Positions 17,445 through 26,584 are shown, numbered from the stretch's first letter. The stretch: 64,000 nt of DNA from Polaribacter filamentus (GCF_002943715.1 NZ_MQUA01000013.1:985001-1049000); one strand, 5' to 3'. The notes: a model not told the origin generated them from the sequence alone. Made by a program: numbers and translations.

Positions 17445-18724
17445 TTTATATGTCTAATTTTTTTTCTTTTATAATATCTCATTACACCAATAATAATTTG
17501 CAGAATTATTATGACTAACCATCCTATTAAAATTGTTGAGACCATTGAATCTTTCTTCATTGTAAAAAGAACCAAATCTATTTTACCTTCAGACCAATAA
17601 ACCCACTCACTCGCTATTGAAGAGGCCAAAAGTGTATTTCCGGTTTCCAACACTATAATCCCGTTTCCAGTTATTGGATTTAGCCTAATAGCTGTATTTA
17701 TTGGCGGTGTACTTTTGCCGTCATGTCCTATTATATAATCTCCATCTTTTTTGGCATATAGAATAGTTCCCAAACCCCAAATATCCATACCCATGGTAGA
17801 GGCTTGCGGTTCTCTCATGCTTTTAATCGTTTCTTTGCTTAAAACTAAATTGGTGGTATTATTTAGATTTGCATTAAAGAATATTTGCAAATCTGAAATA
17901 GAGGAGTATAATGAAGTAGCAGCCAATGATGTGTATCGGTAATGCTTCGCCACAGAACCATCAGCATTGTAAAATTCGGCTAAATGATTGTTTGAAATAT
18001 CCTCCCACTGGTAACTCGTGTTCCCCATCCCTAACGGTAAGAAAACAGAACTCCTCATATACTCTGAAAATGACTGACCACTAACTTCTTCAACAATTAA
18101 TTGAAGTAAAGTGTACCCGCCTCCAGAATATTTAAATTCTGTACCAGGCTCTAAACCAACTTTAACCTCTCCAGATATTCCTTCATCGCCATCACTTGCT
18201 TTTGTTAACGATTCCTCGAGACTTTGCGCATCTTCAATATGATCAAAACCTGAATATCCTAATTGATCTGTTAGACCTGCCGTATGACTTAATAGCCTTC
18301 TAACGGTTACACTATCATTATTAAATCCATTTTCTGGCAAACGCCACCTAGTTAAATATTTATTTATCGGCATATCTAAGTCTAACTTACCTTCTTCAAC
18401 AAGTTTCATAACTCCATAGGCGGAAATCCATTTGCTTAAAGAAGCTAATTGAAAAACGGTATTTCTATTAACTGCTGCTCCTTTTGAAGTATAATATTCA
18501 TTTGAGATTTTACCATTCTCTAGGGTTACCACCGCAAAATTACCAACAAATTCATTTTGTGTTTTTTGTTTAACAGCTTCAATGAATCCATCACCGGTAT
18601 TACTTTGAGAGATGGGTGTATGCCACCATCCTTTTAATGTTCCTGTTACTATAATAAAAGTCCAAATAGCTAATGATATAGTTAGAATCAAAATGTATTT
18701 TAGTATTCGTTTTAAAGTTTTCAT
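17441..18724 (-). CDS. Membrane-anchored beta-lactamase-fold serine hydrolase
   Basis: This 427-residue protein has an N-terminal membrane segment (about residues 9-28) and a C-terminal one (about 395-415), so the catalytic domain faces the periplasm. The active site is S95-L-S-K98 ([10 protein letters not shown]), the second motif is YSG near 199, and IGHDGKS occupies the third position. It belongs to PF00144. It is one of six related hydrolases in the window and overlaps the SDR gene by 4 bp. Confidence 0.88.
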   Translation of the reverse strand: MKTLKRILKYILILTISLAIWTFIIVTGTLKGWWHTPISQSNTGDGFIEAVKQKTQNEFVGNFAVVTLENGKISNEYYTSKGAAVNRNTVFQLASLSKWISAYGVMKLVEEGKLDLDMPINKYLTRWRLPENGFNNDSVTVRRLLSHTAGLTDQLGYSGFDHIEDAQSLEESLTKASDGDEGISGEVKVGLEPGTEFKYSGGGYTLLQLIVEEVSGQSFSEYMRSSVFLPLGMGNTSYQWEDISNNHLAEFYNADGSVAKHYRYTSLAATSLYSSISDLQIFFNANLNNTTNLVLSKETIKSMREPQASTMGMDIWGLGTILYAKKDGDYIIGHDGKSTPPINTAIRLNPITGNGIIVLETGNTLLASSIASEWVYWSEGKIDLVLFTMKKDSMVSTILIGWLVIIILQIIIGVMRYYKRKKIRHIK

Positions 18725-18739
18725 AATTTGTTGTTTTAA

Positions 18740-19336
18740 TTAGTTATGAAGTTTCTCTTCCAACTCCTTTATTTTATTTCGTAAAGGTTTTGTTATCTCA
18801 TCAATTTCTTCTAATGTAAATCGTTGTTTAATATGCTGAGGACAGTTCCAATCATAGGCTTCGATATGAAACACCATCATACGTTCTGGGCGAAACTTGT
18901 AGTTGTCTAGATTTAATGTTTTAAATAATTCAGAATTATCATCAAGCGCAACAGTCTCCGCTTTTGCGAATATTTTTAACCGTGATCTAGAAGGGTAATC
19001 AATCATAATAAGAGACACATTATTATTGGTTGCCATATTACCCACAGAAACGTATTGTCTATTTCCTATAAAATCAATAAAACCAAGGCGTTTTGTATCT
19101 AGTACTTTTAAGAATCCCTTTGGGCCTCCGCGATGTTGTATGTATGGAAATTCTTTGACTCCTATGGAGGCCAAATAAAAACTGTCTCGGTTTTCAATGA
19201 ATGTCATCTCATTATCAGTCAATCCATCAATCACACTAAATTTTTCCATGCGCTCATAGTTTTTACGACTACCGTACTTCTCCTGTAATTTTTTTACCGC
19301 ATCTGTAAATGCTATTTCTGCAAAGTTTTTAGCCAT
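18740..19336 (-). CDS. Pyridoxamine 5'-phosphate oxidase-fold flavoprotein
   Basis: This 198-residue protein contains the split-barrel pattern ENRDSFYLASIGVKEFPYIQHRGGPKGFLKVLDTKRLGFIDFIGNRQYVSVGNMATNNNVSLIMIDYPSRSRLKIFAKAE, characteristic of the PNPOx-like FMN-binding family. These proteins bind FMN, F420 or haem and reduce or oxidise small molecules. It lies 16 bp upstream of the serine hydrolase in the same orientation, so it is part of the same transcript. Confidence 0.85.
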   Translation of the reverse strand: MAKNFAEIAFTDAVKKLQEKYGSRKNYERMEKFSVIDGLTDNEMTFIENRDSFYLASIGVKEFPYIQHRGGPKGFLKVLDTKRLGFIDFIGNRQYVSVGNMATNNNVSLIMIDYPSRSRLKIFAKAETVALDDNSELFKTLNLDNYKFRPERMMVFHIEAYDWNCPQHIKQRFTLEEIDEITKPLRNKIKELEEKLHN

Positions 19337-19351
19337 GTTATTTATTCTCTT

Positions 19352-20776
19352 TTAATTTTTCAAACTCTCTTTAAGCCTTTCTATTTGTTTTTTTGCATTT
19401 GTATTATTCGGATTGAGTCTTAGCGAAATTTTATAATTTTTTAGGGATTCAGAAGTCATTCCAAACAATCCATAGGCTTCCGCTAGACTGTCAAATGCGT
19501 TACTACTTTTGGGGAAAAGATGTGCATTCAATGTAAAGATTTCAATTGCGTCTTCGATCTGATTTTTCTCAACTAATTTATAACCTACTCGATTTAATTC
19601 AGTTTCATTTGAAAAATTATACGTGTCTGGATAGTTCTTTTTTAAGGTTTTATATAATTGTATCCCTTCATTTACATCATCATAGCATTTTTGTCTTATC
19701 GTAAGATAAACAGACTTTTGAGGTATTAAAAAGGAATTTCCTTTCGAAATATTTTCAATGGATTCAGCAATTTCCCGTAGTTTAAAATTTTTATTGTTAG
19801 TCATTAAAACGATTACCAAATCTTCTTTTGCATTATAATGGATAAAAGATTCGTAGTTGAAAGATGACCCTTGATGTTGATGAATAAGTAACTTATTGTT
19901 TTTAAATTTTCCACCTCCTAGTGCTGCTTCGCTACTTTCAGAGAACGAATTGAATAATTGATTTAAAGATTCTTCAGAAATTAACTTTCCAGAATGTAAA
20001 CTTACAATCCAATTGTACATATCATTTACAGTAGGATGAACCCAACCTGTGATTTCAATATCCATTGGCTTATCATTAATGAAATCATTATTAAATGGTG
20101 TTGCCAATTGAGGGTTATCACTTCTTGGGTCAATAAGAGCATCTTTCATATTACTTGGACTAAGAATGTTTGACTGTACAAAATCAATGAAACTCATTCC
20201 TGATACTTTTTCAATAATTTTTCTTTGAAGAATAATATTGTTAATACTATAAGTATAACCAGAACCAGGTTTAAATTTCAACTGTTTTATCTTACTTAAA
20301 TCAACAAAAATGTCTTTCTCATTTTTAACATTCCTCCAATTCACTCTTGGCAATCCACTAGTATACTGAAGAAGATGATTAATACTTATCGTATTTGACC
20401 ATTCTGGAAGATGCATTTCAAATTTCGAAATTTTATCCTCTAGATTAAGTAATCCTTTTTCTTTTAGCATCATTATAGCGACAGCGTTGAATTCTTTTCC
20501 TATAGATCCAAGGTTAAATATTGAGTTTGGATTAAGCTCTTTTGATTTTGAGCCATCTGAATATCCAAACTCATTTTGATATATTATTTTATTGTTCTTT
20601 GCTACGAGGATATTTCCATTAAAAACACCACGTTCATAGGATACCTTCATCAAAGAGTCTATCAGAGTTTGATTATTGGTAATTCTTGATACATCAGTTA
20701 TATTTGGATTGCTAACGTTTTTACAACTATTTAAAATGATAACCGATAATAGAAATAATAAAAATTTTAATTTCAT
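19352..20776 (-). CDS. Lipoprotein serine hydrolase with C-terminal TPR
   Basis: This 474-residue protein has a lipoprotein signal peptide with lipobox ILNSC (Cys18). The active-site motif is S91-I-G-K94, YSI lies near 183 and HQHQGSSFN is in the third-motif region near 292. A TPR-like tail (AFDSLAEAYGLFGMTSESLKNYKISLRLNPNNTNA) covers about residues 420-470. This is PF00144 with an added TPR and is probably anchored on the outer face of a membrane. The next gene starts 16 bp downstream. Confidence 0.86.
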   Translation of the reverse strand: MKLKFLLFLLSVIILNSCKNVSNPNITDVSRITNNQTLIDSLMKVSYERGVFNGNILVAKNNKIIYQNEFGYSDGSKSKELNPNSIFNLGSIGKEFNAVAIMMLKEKGLLNLEDKISKFEMHLPEWSNTISINHLLQYTSGLPRVNWRNVKNEKDIFVDLSKIKQLKFKPGSGYTYSINNIILQRKIIEKVSGMSFIDFVQSNILSPSNMKDALIDPRSDNPQLATPFNNDFINDKPMDIEITGWVHPTVNDMYNWIVSLHSGKLISEESLNQLFNSFSESSEAALGGGKFKNNKLLIHQHQGSSFNYESFIHYNAKEDLVIVLMTNNKNFKLREIAESIENISKGNSFLIPQKSVYLTIRQKCYDDVNEGIQLYKTLKKNYPDTYNFSNETELNRVGYKLVEKNQIEDAIEIFTLNAHLFPKSSNAFDSLAEAYGLFGMTSESLKNYKISLRLNPNNTNAKKQIERLKESLKN

Positions 20777-20818
20777 GATCCTTGTAATTAATTAAGTTTT
20801 TTTATCTTTTCCTTTTTA

Positions 20819-21394
20819 TTAATTTGGCTTTATCCAAACTCTACTAGAAAAAGCATCATCTACTGGTGTTTTATACACATGATTAAAATAATTACTCATG
20901 GTTTTAACACCTATGCCAGAAATTACTCCTAAAATGTTTTCTTCAGTATAACCAGCACTTAGAAAATTATTAATATCATCTTCAGAAGGAAGTCCTCTTT
21001 TTACTGTCATCTGTCTTGAAAATACACTCAATGCTTTCAGCTTTTCATTCGGGATTTCTGAATTACTTCTAATAGCATTTGTTACTTCAACAGGTACTTT
21101 ACTCCAATTGTCTGCAACAAAACTATGCGCAGCCATACAATAATCACAATCATTTTCATAAGCCACAGAAAGGAAGATAACTTCTTGCTCTCTAGATGAA
21201 AATCCTGAATTTGCCCTAAATGAATTGTATGCATAAAAATAACCCTCTAATAAAGCTGTGTTATTTGCCATACCTGCATACATGTTGGGAATCATTCCCA
21301 TTTCTTTTTGCGCTGTTTTTAGAATTTTACTAGATATTGAATCTGAGTTTTCAATTGTTTTTGGTTCTAAAGTCTTTGTCTTAATAGTATTCAT
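20819..21394 (-). CDS. Carboxymuconolactone decarboxylase/AhpD-family protein (copy 1)
   Basis: This 191-residue protein has the AhpD-type redox motif C83-D-Y-C86-M-A-A-H90, which reduces peroxides or accepts electrons in AhpD-like peroxidase systems. It is paralogous to the protein at 23323-23886: both share MAGMANNTALL-type, VAYENxCDYCMAAHSFV and VKTxSNYFNH segments. The two copies flank the dehalogenase-like and membrane genes of the cluster. Confidence 0.9.
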   Translation of the reverse strand: MNTIKTKTLEPKTIENSDSISSKILKTAQKEMGMIPNMYAGMANNTALLEGYFYAYNSFRANSGFSSREQEVIFLSVAYENDCDYCMAAHSFVADNWSKVPVEVTNAIRSNSEIPNEKLKALSVFSRQMTVKRGLPSEDDINNFLSAGYTEENILGVISGIGVKTMSNYFNHVYKTPVDDAFSSRVWIKPN

Positions 21395-21425
21395 CGTTTT
21401 TTTTATTTATTTATGTTTTATTGGT

Positions 21426-21613
21426 TTATGAGTTTCCCGTTTTAATCTCACCTAACAGGATAACCTTTTTATTTCGTTCATAGTTCTTGGCAGCAAATAA
21501 CATTTGGTGCTTATTACCTCTTCTAATTTTTACAACCGCATTTGAATTTTTATTTCTTATTTCGATGTAAAAACCATTTCGTAAGGTTTTGGCTTTTTTG
21601 CTGGACGTCCCAT
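21426..21613 (-). pseudogene. Small basic protein gene with an apparent 1-base deletion
   Basis: The ATG at 21613 opens MGRPAKKPKPY and soon ends. A second frame reads KKAKTLRNGFYIEIRNKNSNAVVKIRRGNKHQMLFAAKNYERNKKVILLGEIKTGNS and stops at 21426. Adding one base in the AAAA run of CCAAAACC would give a continuous protein of about 62 residues (MGRPAKKPKTLRNGFYIE...). The style suggests a conserved small flavobacterial protein, but I cannot name it. It lies between the CMD and membrane-protein genes. Confidence 0.45.
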
Positions 21614-21668
21614 TCTTATTGAAATTTAGGAGTATTAGAAATATTTAGCTTCCTAATACTCCATGTTT

Positions 21669-22106
21669 TTATTTACTTATAATTGCTTTAATGTCGTACT
21701 GAATTAAAAATATTAAAGGAATAGCGTAAGCTATGTGTCGTAAAAATGTAATTACTGGCATCATTGGTGACGCATCAAGTCCTGCTACTCCAGCGCCTAA
21801 TAATGGCAACATAAATAACCATACCAACGCAATCATTTGAGCTGTAATAAAAATCATTGGTCTTAACCATTTTGGCCCCCAAAGTGAAGGGGCTATTCCT
21901 GCAAAAAGAACTGCTAATAGAACTCCATTTCCATAATGAGCTCCTAATCCATATGCAAATCCTAATCCTGTTTTCGCTCCAAGTAAGCCTGGAATATCCC
22001 ACCATTTTCCTGTTAATAATAATCCTACGATATCAAATAATATTGTTCCTAAGATTCCTGCTATAATGGCTTTTTGCCAATTGATTGTTTTTGTTGTCGT
22101 ATTCAT
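21669..22106 (-). CDS. Small membrane protein, four helices
   Basis: This 145-residue protein has four predicted membrane segments (about residues 12-32, 52-70, 82-104 and 115-140). Conserved-looking features are GLGFAYGLGAHYGNGVLLAVLF and WGPKWLRP. It may belong to the DUF6789-like group, although I am not certain of this. Its position between two AhpD-like genes suggests a role in the same stress or detoxification cluster. Confidence 0.65.
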   Translation of the reverse strand: MNTTTKTINWQKAIIAGILGTILFDIVGLLLTGKWWDIPGLLGAKTGLGFAYGLGAHYGNGVLLAVLFAGIAPSLWGPKWLRPMIFITAQMIALVWLFMLPLLGAGVAGLDASPMMPVITFLRHIAYAIPLIFLIQYDIKAIISK

Positions 22107-22118
22107 AGTTTCTGCCGT

Positions 22119-22250
22119 TTAGTTGTTAAATTTATATTGAGTTAGATAAGAATAGTGTCTTTTTCTATTCCAGATGATTCTTTTTGAAGTTACCAGTTTC
22201 TCAAATCTTGTTTGAGAATTCCCTTCGGTTTGTTTCGTTGATGTTTTCAT
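22119..22250 (-). CDS. Possible 43-residue small protein
   Basis: The frame MKTSTKQTEGNSQTRFEKLVTSKRIIWNRKRHYSYLTQYKFNN is basic and has no membrane segment. It lies in the 212-bp gap between the dehalogenase-like gene and the membrane-protein gene, on the same strand. I do not recognise it, and it could be chance or a remnant. Confidence 0.25.
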   Translation of the reverse strand: MKTSTKQTEGNSQTRFEKLVTSKRIIWNRKRHYSYLTQYKFNN

Positions 22251-22317
22251 GATTTTTATTTATTTGTCTGGCAGCAATTCGATTTTGAATTTGCTACCAC
22301 ACAGATTAACTTAAAAT

Positions 22318-23292
22318 CTATTTTATATTATTCTTTTTCAAGAATTCTAAAATATAATCAGCAATTTCAGCTCCTTTTTCTTCCAAAGCAAAATGTCCTG
22401 TATCTAGTAAATGAGTTTCTACATTTTTCAAATCTCTTTTATAAGGATGTGCTCCATCAGCAGGAAATATATAGTCATTTTTTCCCCATACAATTAATGT
22501 TGGTGGTTGGTGGTCTCTAAAGTATTGTTGCCATTGAGGATATAAAGGAACATTGGTTCTATAATCATAAAACATCGCCAATTGAATTTCGTTATTTTCT
22601 TCTCTTGTCAAGTGTTGCAAATCAATACTCCAGTTATCAGGACTTATTTTATCTACATCTTGCACTCCATGCGTATATTGCCATTTCAATCCTTCTGGAG
22701 AATGAAATCCTTCTAATGGTTTTCCATTCTCAAGCGTATAATCATTCCAATATTTCTTAATAGGAATCCAGAAATCTTTTAGACCTTCATCATAAGCATT
22801 TCCATTCTGAATGATCAACGACTCTATTTTCTCAGGATATTTTGCAGCAATTCTAAATCCGATAGGTGCTCCATAATCCATTAAATAAATGCTGTATTTA
22901 TTTACATTCAATTCCTTTAAAAATCCTTCAACAATCATTGACATATTGTCAAATGTATAATCAAAATCTGCTATTTTAGGTTGATCACTTCTTCCAAATC
23001 CTGGGTAATCAGGAGCTAATACATGATATTGAACAGACAAGTCTGTTATAAGATTACGAAACATATGAGATGATGTTGGATAACCATGTAATAATAAAAT
23101 AGTGGGTTTGTTTATATCTCCTGCCTCACGATAAAAAATATCCACTCCATTAACTTTAACAGTATTATAAGTTGTTTTTGCTGTTACTTCTTTTAAAGCA
23201 ACGGGCTCGTTTTCGATTGATTTAAAAGATAAGATTCCCATAGCTAGCACTACTAAAAGTGAAGCTCCTAAAATTGATTTCATTGTTTTCAT
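22318..23292 (-). CDS. Exported haloalkane dehalogenase/epoxide hydrolase-like protein
   Basis: This 324-residue alpha/beta hydrolase has an N-terminal signal or anchor (MKTMKSILGASLLVVLAMGILSF). The oxyanion motif HGYPTSS is at 69-75, and a nucleophile elbow LMDYGAPIG has Asp139 instead of Ser, as in dehalogenases and epoxide hydrolases. A probable acid is in VWGKNDYIF near 270 and a catalytic histidine in DTGHFALEE near 302. It would hydrolyse a C-halogen bond or an epoxide. A perfect copy of the TetR operator palindrome lies inside codons 83-87. Confidence 0.86.
   Translation of the reverse strand: MKTMKSILGASLLVVLAMGILSFKSIENEPVALKEVTAKTTYNTVKVNGVDIFYREAGDINKPTILLLHGYPTSSHMFRNLITDLSVQYHVLAPDYPGFGRSDQPKIADFDYTFDNMSMIVEGFLKELNVNKYSIYLMDYGAPIGFRIAAKYPEKIESLIIQNGNAYDEGLKDFWIPIKKYWNDYTLENGKPLEGFHSPEGLKWQYTHGVQDVDKISPDNWSIDLQHLTREENNEIQLAMFYDYRTNVPLYPQWQQYFRDHQPPTLIVWGKNDYIFPADGAHPYKRDLKNVETHLLDTGHFALEEKGAEIADYILEFLKKNNIK
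23033..23046. promoter_or_regulatory. Third ACAGAC-AA-GTCTGT palindrome, inside a coding region
   Basis: This sequence is identical over all 14 bases to the two palindromes next to tetR and its first target gene, but lies within the dehalogenase-like gene (codons for residues 83-87). A chance match of both hexamer arms at this spacing is very unlikely in a cluster of this size. An intragenic operator or roadblock is plausible; function is inferred. Confidence 0.6.
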
Positions 23293-23322
23293 TTTTTTGT
23301 ATTTATTATTTAATTGTTTGTA

Positions 23323-23886
23323 CTAATTTCTTGACCACACTCTAGACTTAAAAACATCATCGAGGGGTGTTTCTGCAATGTGATTAAAATAATTGCTAAA
23401 GGTTTTTACTCCCACACCTGTTATAACGCCTAATACGTGACTTTCATCATAGCCAACGTTTAATAAATCGGCTATTTCTTGATTAGTAACATGCCCTCTA
23501 TTTTTTGTTACTATTCTTGTGAACGTGCTCAAAGCTTTCAATTTTACATTATTAATGATTCCATTTGACCGAATTGCATCTGTAATCTCAGTAGGAACTT
23601 TTGAAGCTTTGTCGGCAACAAAACTATGAGCTGCCATACAATAATCACATTCATTTTCATACGCTACAGACAAGAAAATAATTTCTTGTTCTACGGAATT
23701 AAAACCTGAATTTTGGCGAAAGGTTTTATATGAATGTATATAAGAATCTAGCAGTGCTGTATTGTTGGCCATTCCGGCATACATATTTGGTACAAACCCC
23801 ATTGCTTTTTTTGCTTCATCCAATATTGCACTTGTTATCGGATTGGTCGTTTCTGATGTTTTAGGTTCTAAATTAAGTTTTTTCAT
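23323..23886 (-). CDS. Carboxymuconolactone decarboxylase/AhpD-family protein (copy 2)
   Basis: This 187-residue protein has the redox motif C80-D-Y-C83-M-A-A-H87. It is a paralogue of the protein at 20819-21394 and probably takes part in peroxide or aldehyde detoxification with the adjacent hydrolases. Spacing is 12 bp from the isochorismatase-like gene upstream and 30 bp to the dehalogenase-like gene downstream, consistent with one operon under TetR control. Confidence 0.9.
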   Translation of the reverse strand: MKKLNLEPKTSETTNPITSAILDEAKKAMGFVPNMYAGMANNTALLDSYIHSYKTFRQNSGFNSVEQEIIFLSVAYENECDYCMAAHSFVADKASKVPTEITDAIRSNGIINNVKLKALSTFTRIVTKNRGHVTNQEIADLLNVGYDESHVLGVITGVGVKTFSNYFNHIAETPLDDVFKSRVWSRN

Positions 23887-23898
23887 TTTTGTTATTAA

Positions 23899-24633
23899 TT
23901 ATTTTTGTAATTCCTCTTTTAATTCTTTTGTCGTATAAACGTGACTTGCAATAAATCTAAAATTTGTTTGTGCCGCTGCATTCCCATCATATCCAGGAAT
24001 TATTGCAGATGCTGTTGCATCTCCAACTACTGACACTTCAAATCCATCCTCTAGTAATTCTCTCAAATGAGATTCTACACATAAATTCCCTGACATTCCT
24101 GCAAGAATTACCTTGTCTATTTTTTGCTTTCTTAATTGTAGGCTCAAATCATTTTGTTCAGGACCAAAAACTTTATGAGGACCAACAACTGTTACAAAAT
24201 CTTTATCAATATATTTTTTATATCGTTCTAAAAAATCCGCACCAGAACCATCAAAACCTTCTGTAGATAGTTGATCTCCACGATCAAACATTGTTATTTT
24301 ATGCATTAAAGTTTCTAAGGCACCTTCAAATTTCCAAGAATGATCATGTTTATAATAGTAATGAGGAGAAATAAATACTTTAATTCCGTTAGCTTCTGCT
24401 AATTGAAATAAGGTTTCTAAGTTTTCAACGGTATTATTAGCAGTTACACTTTCACCAACTACACCCCAAGTTACCCCATCGGGACTTAAAAAATCGTTTT
24501 GTGGATCAGTTATTACAATGGCTGTTGTTCTATCTATTTCAAATCCTGGATCTGGTAATTGTGCAAATACGTTTGAATTCCATCCTATTACAACTAATAG
24601 GGTAAATGCTGATTTTAAAATTTGTGTTTTCAT
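23899..24633 (-). CDS. Exported isochorismatase-like cysteine hydrolase
   Basis: This 244-residue protein has a signal peptide of about 24 residues (ending VFAQ). The catalytic triad region is visible: Asp43 in ITDPQNDF, a lysine in GPHKVFGPE near 154, and Cys185 in GMSGNLCVESH. Family members hydrolyse amides or enol ethers such as nicotinamide, isochorismate or N-carbamoyl compounds. Periplasmic location is uncommon for the family. It lies downstream of the NTF2-like gene in the TetR-linked operon. Confidence 0.88.
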   Translation of the reverse strand: MKTQILKSAFTLLVVIGWNSNVFAQLPDPGFEIDRTTAIVITDPQNDFLSPDGVTWGVVGESVTANNTVENLETLFQLAEANGIKVFISPHYYYKHDHSWKFEGALETLMHKITMFDRGDQLSTEGFDGSGADFLERYKKYIDKDFVTVVGPHKVFGPEQNDLSLQLRKQKIDKVILAGMSGNLCVESHLRELLEDGFEVSVVGDATASAIIPGYDGNAAAQTNFRFIASHVYTTKELKEELQK

Positions 24634-24713
24634 AATTTTTTGATTTTTATTGTTTTAAAACTTATTTATATTTCTTGTAATTTGGTTACTATTTAATGTT
24701 CTCATGTTTTCTG

Positions 24714-25124
24714 TTATTTAAATTTTCTATCTCCTTCGTTTATTTCAATATCGTTAGCACTCATATCTCTAATTTGCATTAAACCATCTTCATCAAACTC
24801 CCAGTGCTCATTTCCATGGGTACGATTCCATTGACCAGAATCTGCAGCTTGCCATTCATACTCAAAGCGCACAGAAATTCTATTATCTGTGAATGACCAT
24901 AAGTATTTTTTTAATGCATAGTGTAGTTCTTTGTTCCATTTGTTTGATAAAAATTTTGCTATTGCAGCTCTACCAGTAAAAAACTGATCTCTATTTCTCC
25001 ATTGCGAATCTTTCGTATAAGCCAAGGATACTCTTTCGGGATCTTTACTATTCCAGGCATATTCTGCTGCTTGTACTTTAGCTATTGCTGTTTGCTTTGT
25101 AAAAGGAGGAATTATTTTTTTCAT
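24714..25124 (-). CDS. DUF1348 / NTF2-like protein
   Basis: This 136-residue protein matches DUF1348 within the SnoaL/NTF2 superfamily ([44 protein letters not shown], then [24 protein letters not shown]). The cone-shaped fold binds small hydrophobic molecules; its activity is unknown. It is the first gene after tetR. A perfect ACAGAC-AA-GTCTGT palindrome ends or begins about 16 bp upstream of its ATG, so it is a likely direct target of the regulator. Confidence 0.86.
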   Translation of the reverse strand: MKKIIPPFTKQTAIAKVQAAEYAWNSKDPERVSLAYTKDSQWRNRDQFFTGRAAIAKFLSNKWNKELHYALKKYLWSFTDNRISVRFEYEWQAADSGQWNRTHGNEHWEFDEDGLMQIRDMSANDIEINEGDRKFK

Positions 25125-25139
25125 AATTATATGTAATAT

Positions 25140-25153
25140 ACAGACAAGTCTGT
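25140..25153. promoter_or_regulatory. TetR operator upstream of the DUF1348 gene
   Basis: The sequence is ACAGAC-AA-GTCTGT, a perfect inverted repeat with 6-bp arms. It is located 15 bp upstream of the DUF1348 ATG (25124), between that gene and tetR. It is identical to the site over the tetR promoter. Binding by the neighbouring TetR protein is inferred from position and identity. Confidence 0.8.
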
Positions 25154-25180
25154 TTTTTTATTTAAAAAGAGAAATTAGAT

Positions 25181-25726
25181 TTAGTCTAACAACTTTATAG
25201 CAGCACGCTTTGCAGCTTTAATAGGCCAACTGTTTTTTTGAATTTGAGATAAAATAATTGCACCTTCTAACAATACTAATATTTCATTAGCCAAATCTTC
25301 TTGGTTTGAATCCTCATGTAATAAAATGTCAATCAATTTTTTTACATCCGTTTTATGCAATAGAACTTGATCTTTAATTTTGTGTTGGTCTTGAGGAAGG
25401 TCACATATAATATTTTGAAACCCACAACCTCTATAGTTTACAGAGCTCAACCAACTTTCTAAATAATCGAAACTGGCTATTACTTTTTCTTTATTCGTTT
25501 TTTTAGAAGAAACAAAATCTTGTAGACTACCCATCCAATTAATATGTCGCTGCTTTAAATAAGCAACTGCAATATCTTCTTTTGATCTAAAATGCTGATA
25601 CATGCTTGCTTTTGCTACTCCTGCTTCAGCAATAATTTGGTTAATACCAGTTTGGTTATAACCGTTATTGTAAAACAAATCTGAAGCCGTTTCAATAATG
25701 CGTTCTTTTACTCCTTGTTTTTTCAT
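25181..25726 (-). CDS. TetR-family transcriptional repressor
   Basis: This 181-residue regulator has an N-terminal helix-turn-helix (GYNQTGINQIIAEAGVAKASMYQHFRSKEDIAVAYL, about residues 20-55). Its C-terminal ligand domain includes a YRGCGFQNIICDLP segment of the kind found in TetR proteins sensing electrophiles or drugs. Gly-Cys-Gly-Phe near residue 101 could make it thiol-responsive (inference). It heads a co-oriented gene series, with identical palindromes over its own promoter, before the DUF1348 gene and inside the dehalogenase-like gene. Confidence 0.92.
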   Translation of the reverse strand: MKKQGVKERIIETASDLFYNNGYNQTGINQIIAEAGVAKASMYQHFRSKEDIAVAYLKQRHINWMGSLQDFVSSKKTNKEKVIASFDYLESWLSSVNYRGCGFQNIICDLPQDQHKIKDQVLLHKTDVKKLIDILLHEDSNQEDLANEILVLLEGAIILSQIQKNSWPIKAAKRAAIKLLD

Positions 25727-25730
25727 GGTA

Positions 25731-25769
25731 CAAATATATATAGTTTTTATTACAAACAGACAAGTCTGT
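25731..25769 (-). promoter_or_regulatory. tetR promoter with overlapping operator
   Basis: On the minus strand a TATATTTG box (25738-25731) lies 5 bp upstream of the tetR ATG and fits the TAnnTTTG -7 consensus. A TTG that could be the -33 element lies about 22 bp further up, within the palindrome ACAGAC-AA-GTCTGT at 25756-25769. Repressor bound there would block the -33 region, giving autorepression. Confidence 0.7.
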
Positions 25770-25849
25770 ATTTATTTAACATATTTTTAACGTTTACTAT
25801 TTGTAAGTCTACTTATGATAGGATGGAAAACCCGACTTCATAAAATTTT

Positions 25850-26225
25850 GTCTAAAACAATAGGCTATTTCAATAGAATTATCCGGTGGATGATTTGGCT
25901 TGGATACAACATGTAAGTAAAATATTATTCAAATCGTATTCAGCTAATAATGTCCACAGGACATTCTCTTAACACCAAATAGTCTAAAATATAGCGAATG
26001 AGCCGTTAATTGTTTCTCCAGCGCGGCAAGCCATCCAATTCTAAAAAGGTCTTCAAGACCTTTTCTTACGAGCTTGCGTATGCAGCCTTGCTTTTTTGTT
26101 TAGCGCACGTGTTATTATTTTATAATTCGAGGAGAAACTTGGCATCATTGAAATTTAACTCCAACAGAATAGGTGCGTGGAGCGTCTCTCTTTTAAGCTA
26201 TACAGATGCAATTTAATAGATATCG
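25850..26225 (+). repeat. Partial copy (copy 0) of the long dispersed repeat
   Basis: The segment AATAGGCTATTTCAA...GAATTATCC is shared with copy 2 near 50855, and AAATAGTCTAAAATATAGCG then AATGAGCCGTTAATTGTTTC is shared with copies 2-4. Copy 0 has an extra hairpin (AAAAGGTCTT-C-AAGACCTTTT near 26043-26065). It ends with GGTGCGTGGAGCGTC, like the start of copy 3. No protein-coding gene is seen between tetR and 26319. Confidence 0.75.
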
Positions 26226-26318
26226 TTCACTACATTAAATTTGAATATACTTTCGAAAGGATTTTTGATGGATTGGAAAAATAGTGTAAAAAGCAATCAA
26301 AAATAAACAGTATGTATT

Positions 26319-26540
26319 CTAATTATTTTTTTTTGCTATGGCATTTTCTACCATTCCTATAAATTCCTTAAGTTTTACGCGGTGGACGAAAGCGGCTGTT
26401 CTCACACTTATGAATCTAGTTATTAATTTTCTAAAACCATATCCACCCACTCTTTTTACTCCAAATATTTCCATAATGCCTGCTATATCTCCATGTTCTT
26501 TTAGAATTTCTGATACCATTGTTTTTTTTGTGATTTTCAT
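26319..26540 (-). CDS. DUF1858-like small protein
   Basis: This 73-residue protein reads MVSEILKEHGDIAGIMEIFGVKRVGGYGFRKLITRFISVRTAAFVHRVKLKEFIGMVENAI. It has the helical pattern of DUF1858 domains (an N-terminal T/MVSEIL...P..x.IF...G). In this family a cysteine often follows the glycine-rich turn, but none is present here. It is divergently transcribed from the merR gene 98 bp away and is probably its target. Confidence 0.65.
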   Translation of the reverse strand: MKITKKTMVSEILKEHGDIAGIMEIFGVKRVGGYGFRKLITRFISVRTAAFVHRVKLKEFIGMVENAIAKKNN

Positions 26541-26584
26541 GATGCTTGCGCTTTAATTGTTTCTTATTAATTATTTATCTTCGA

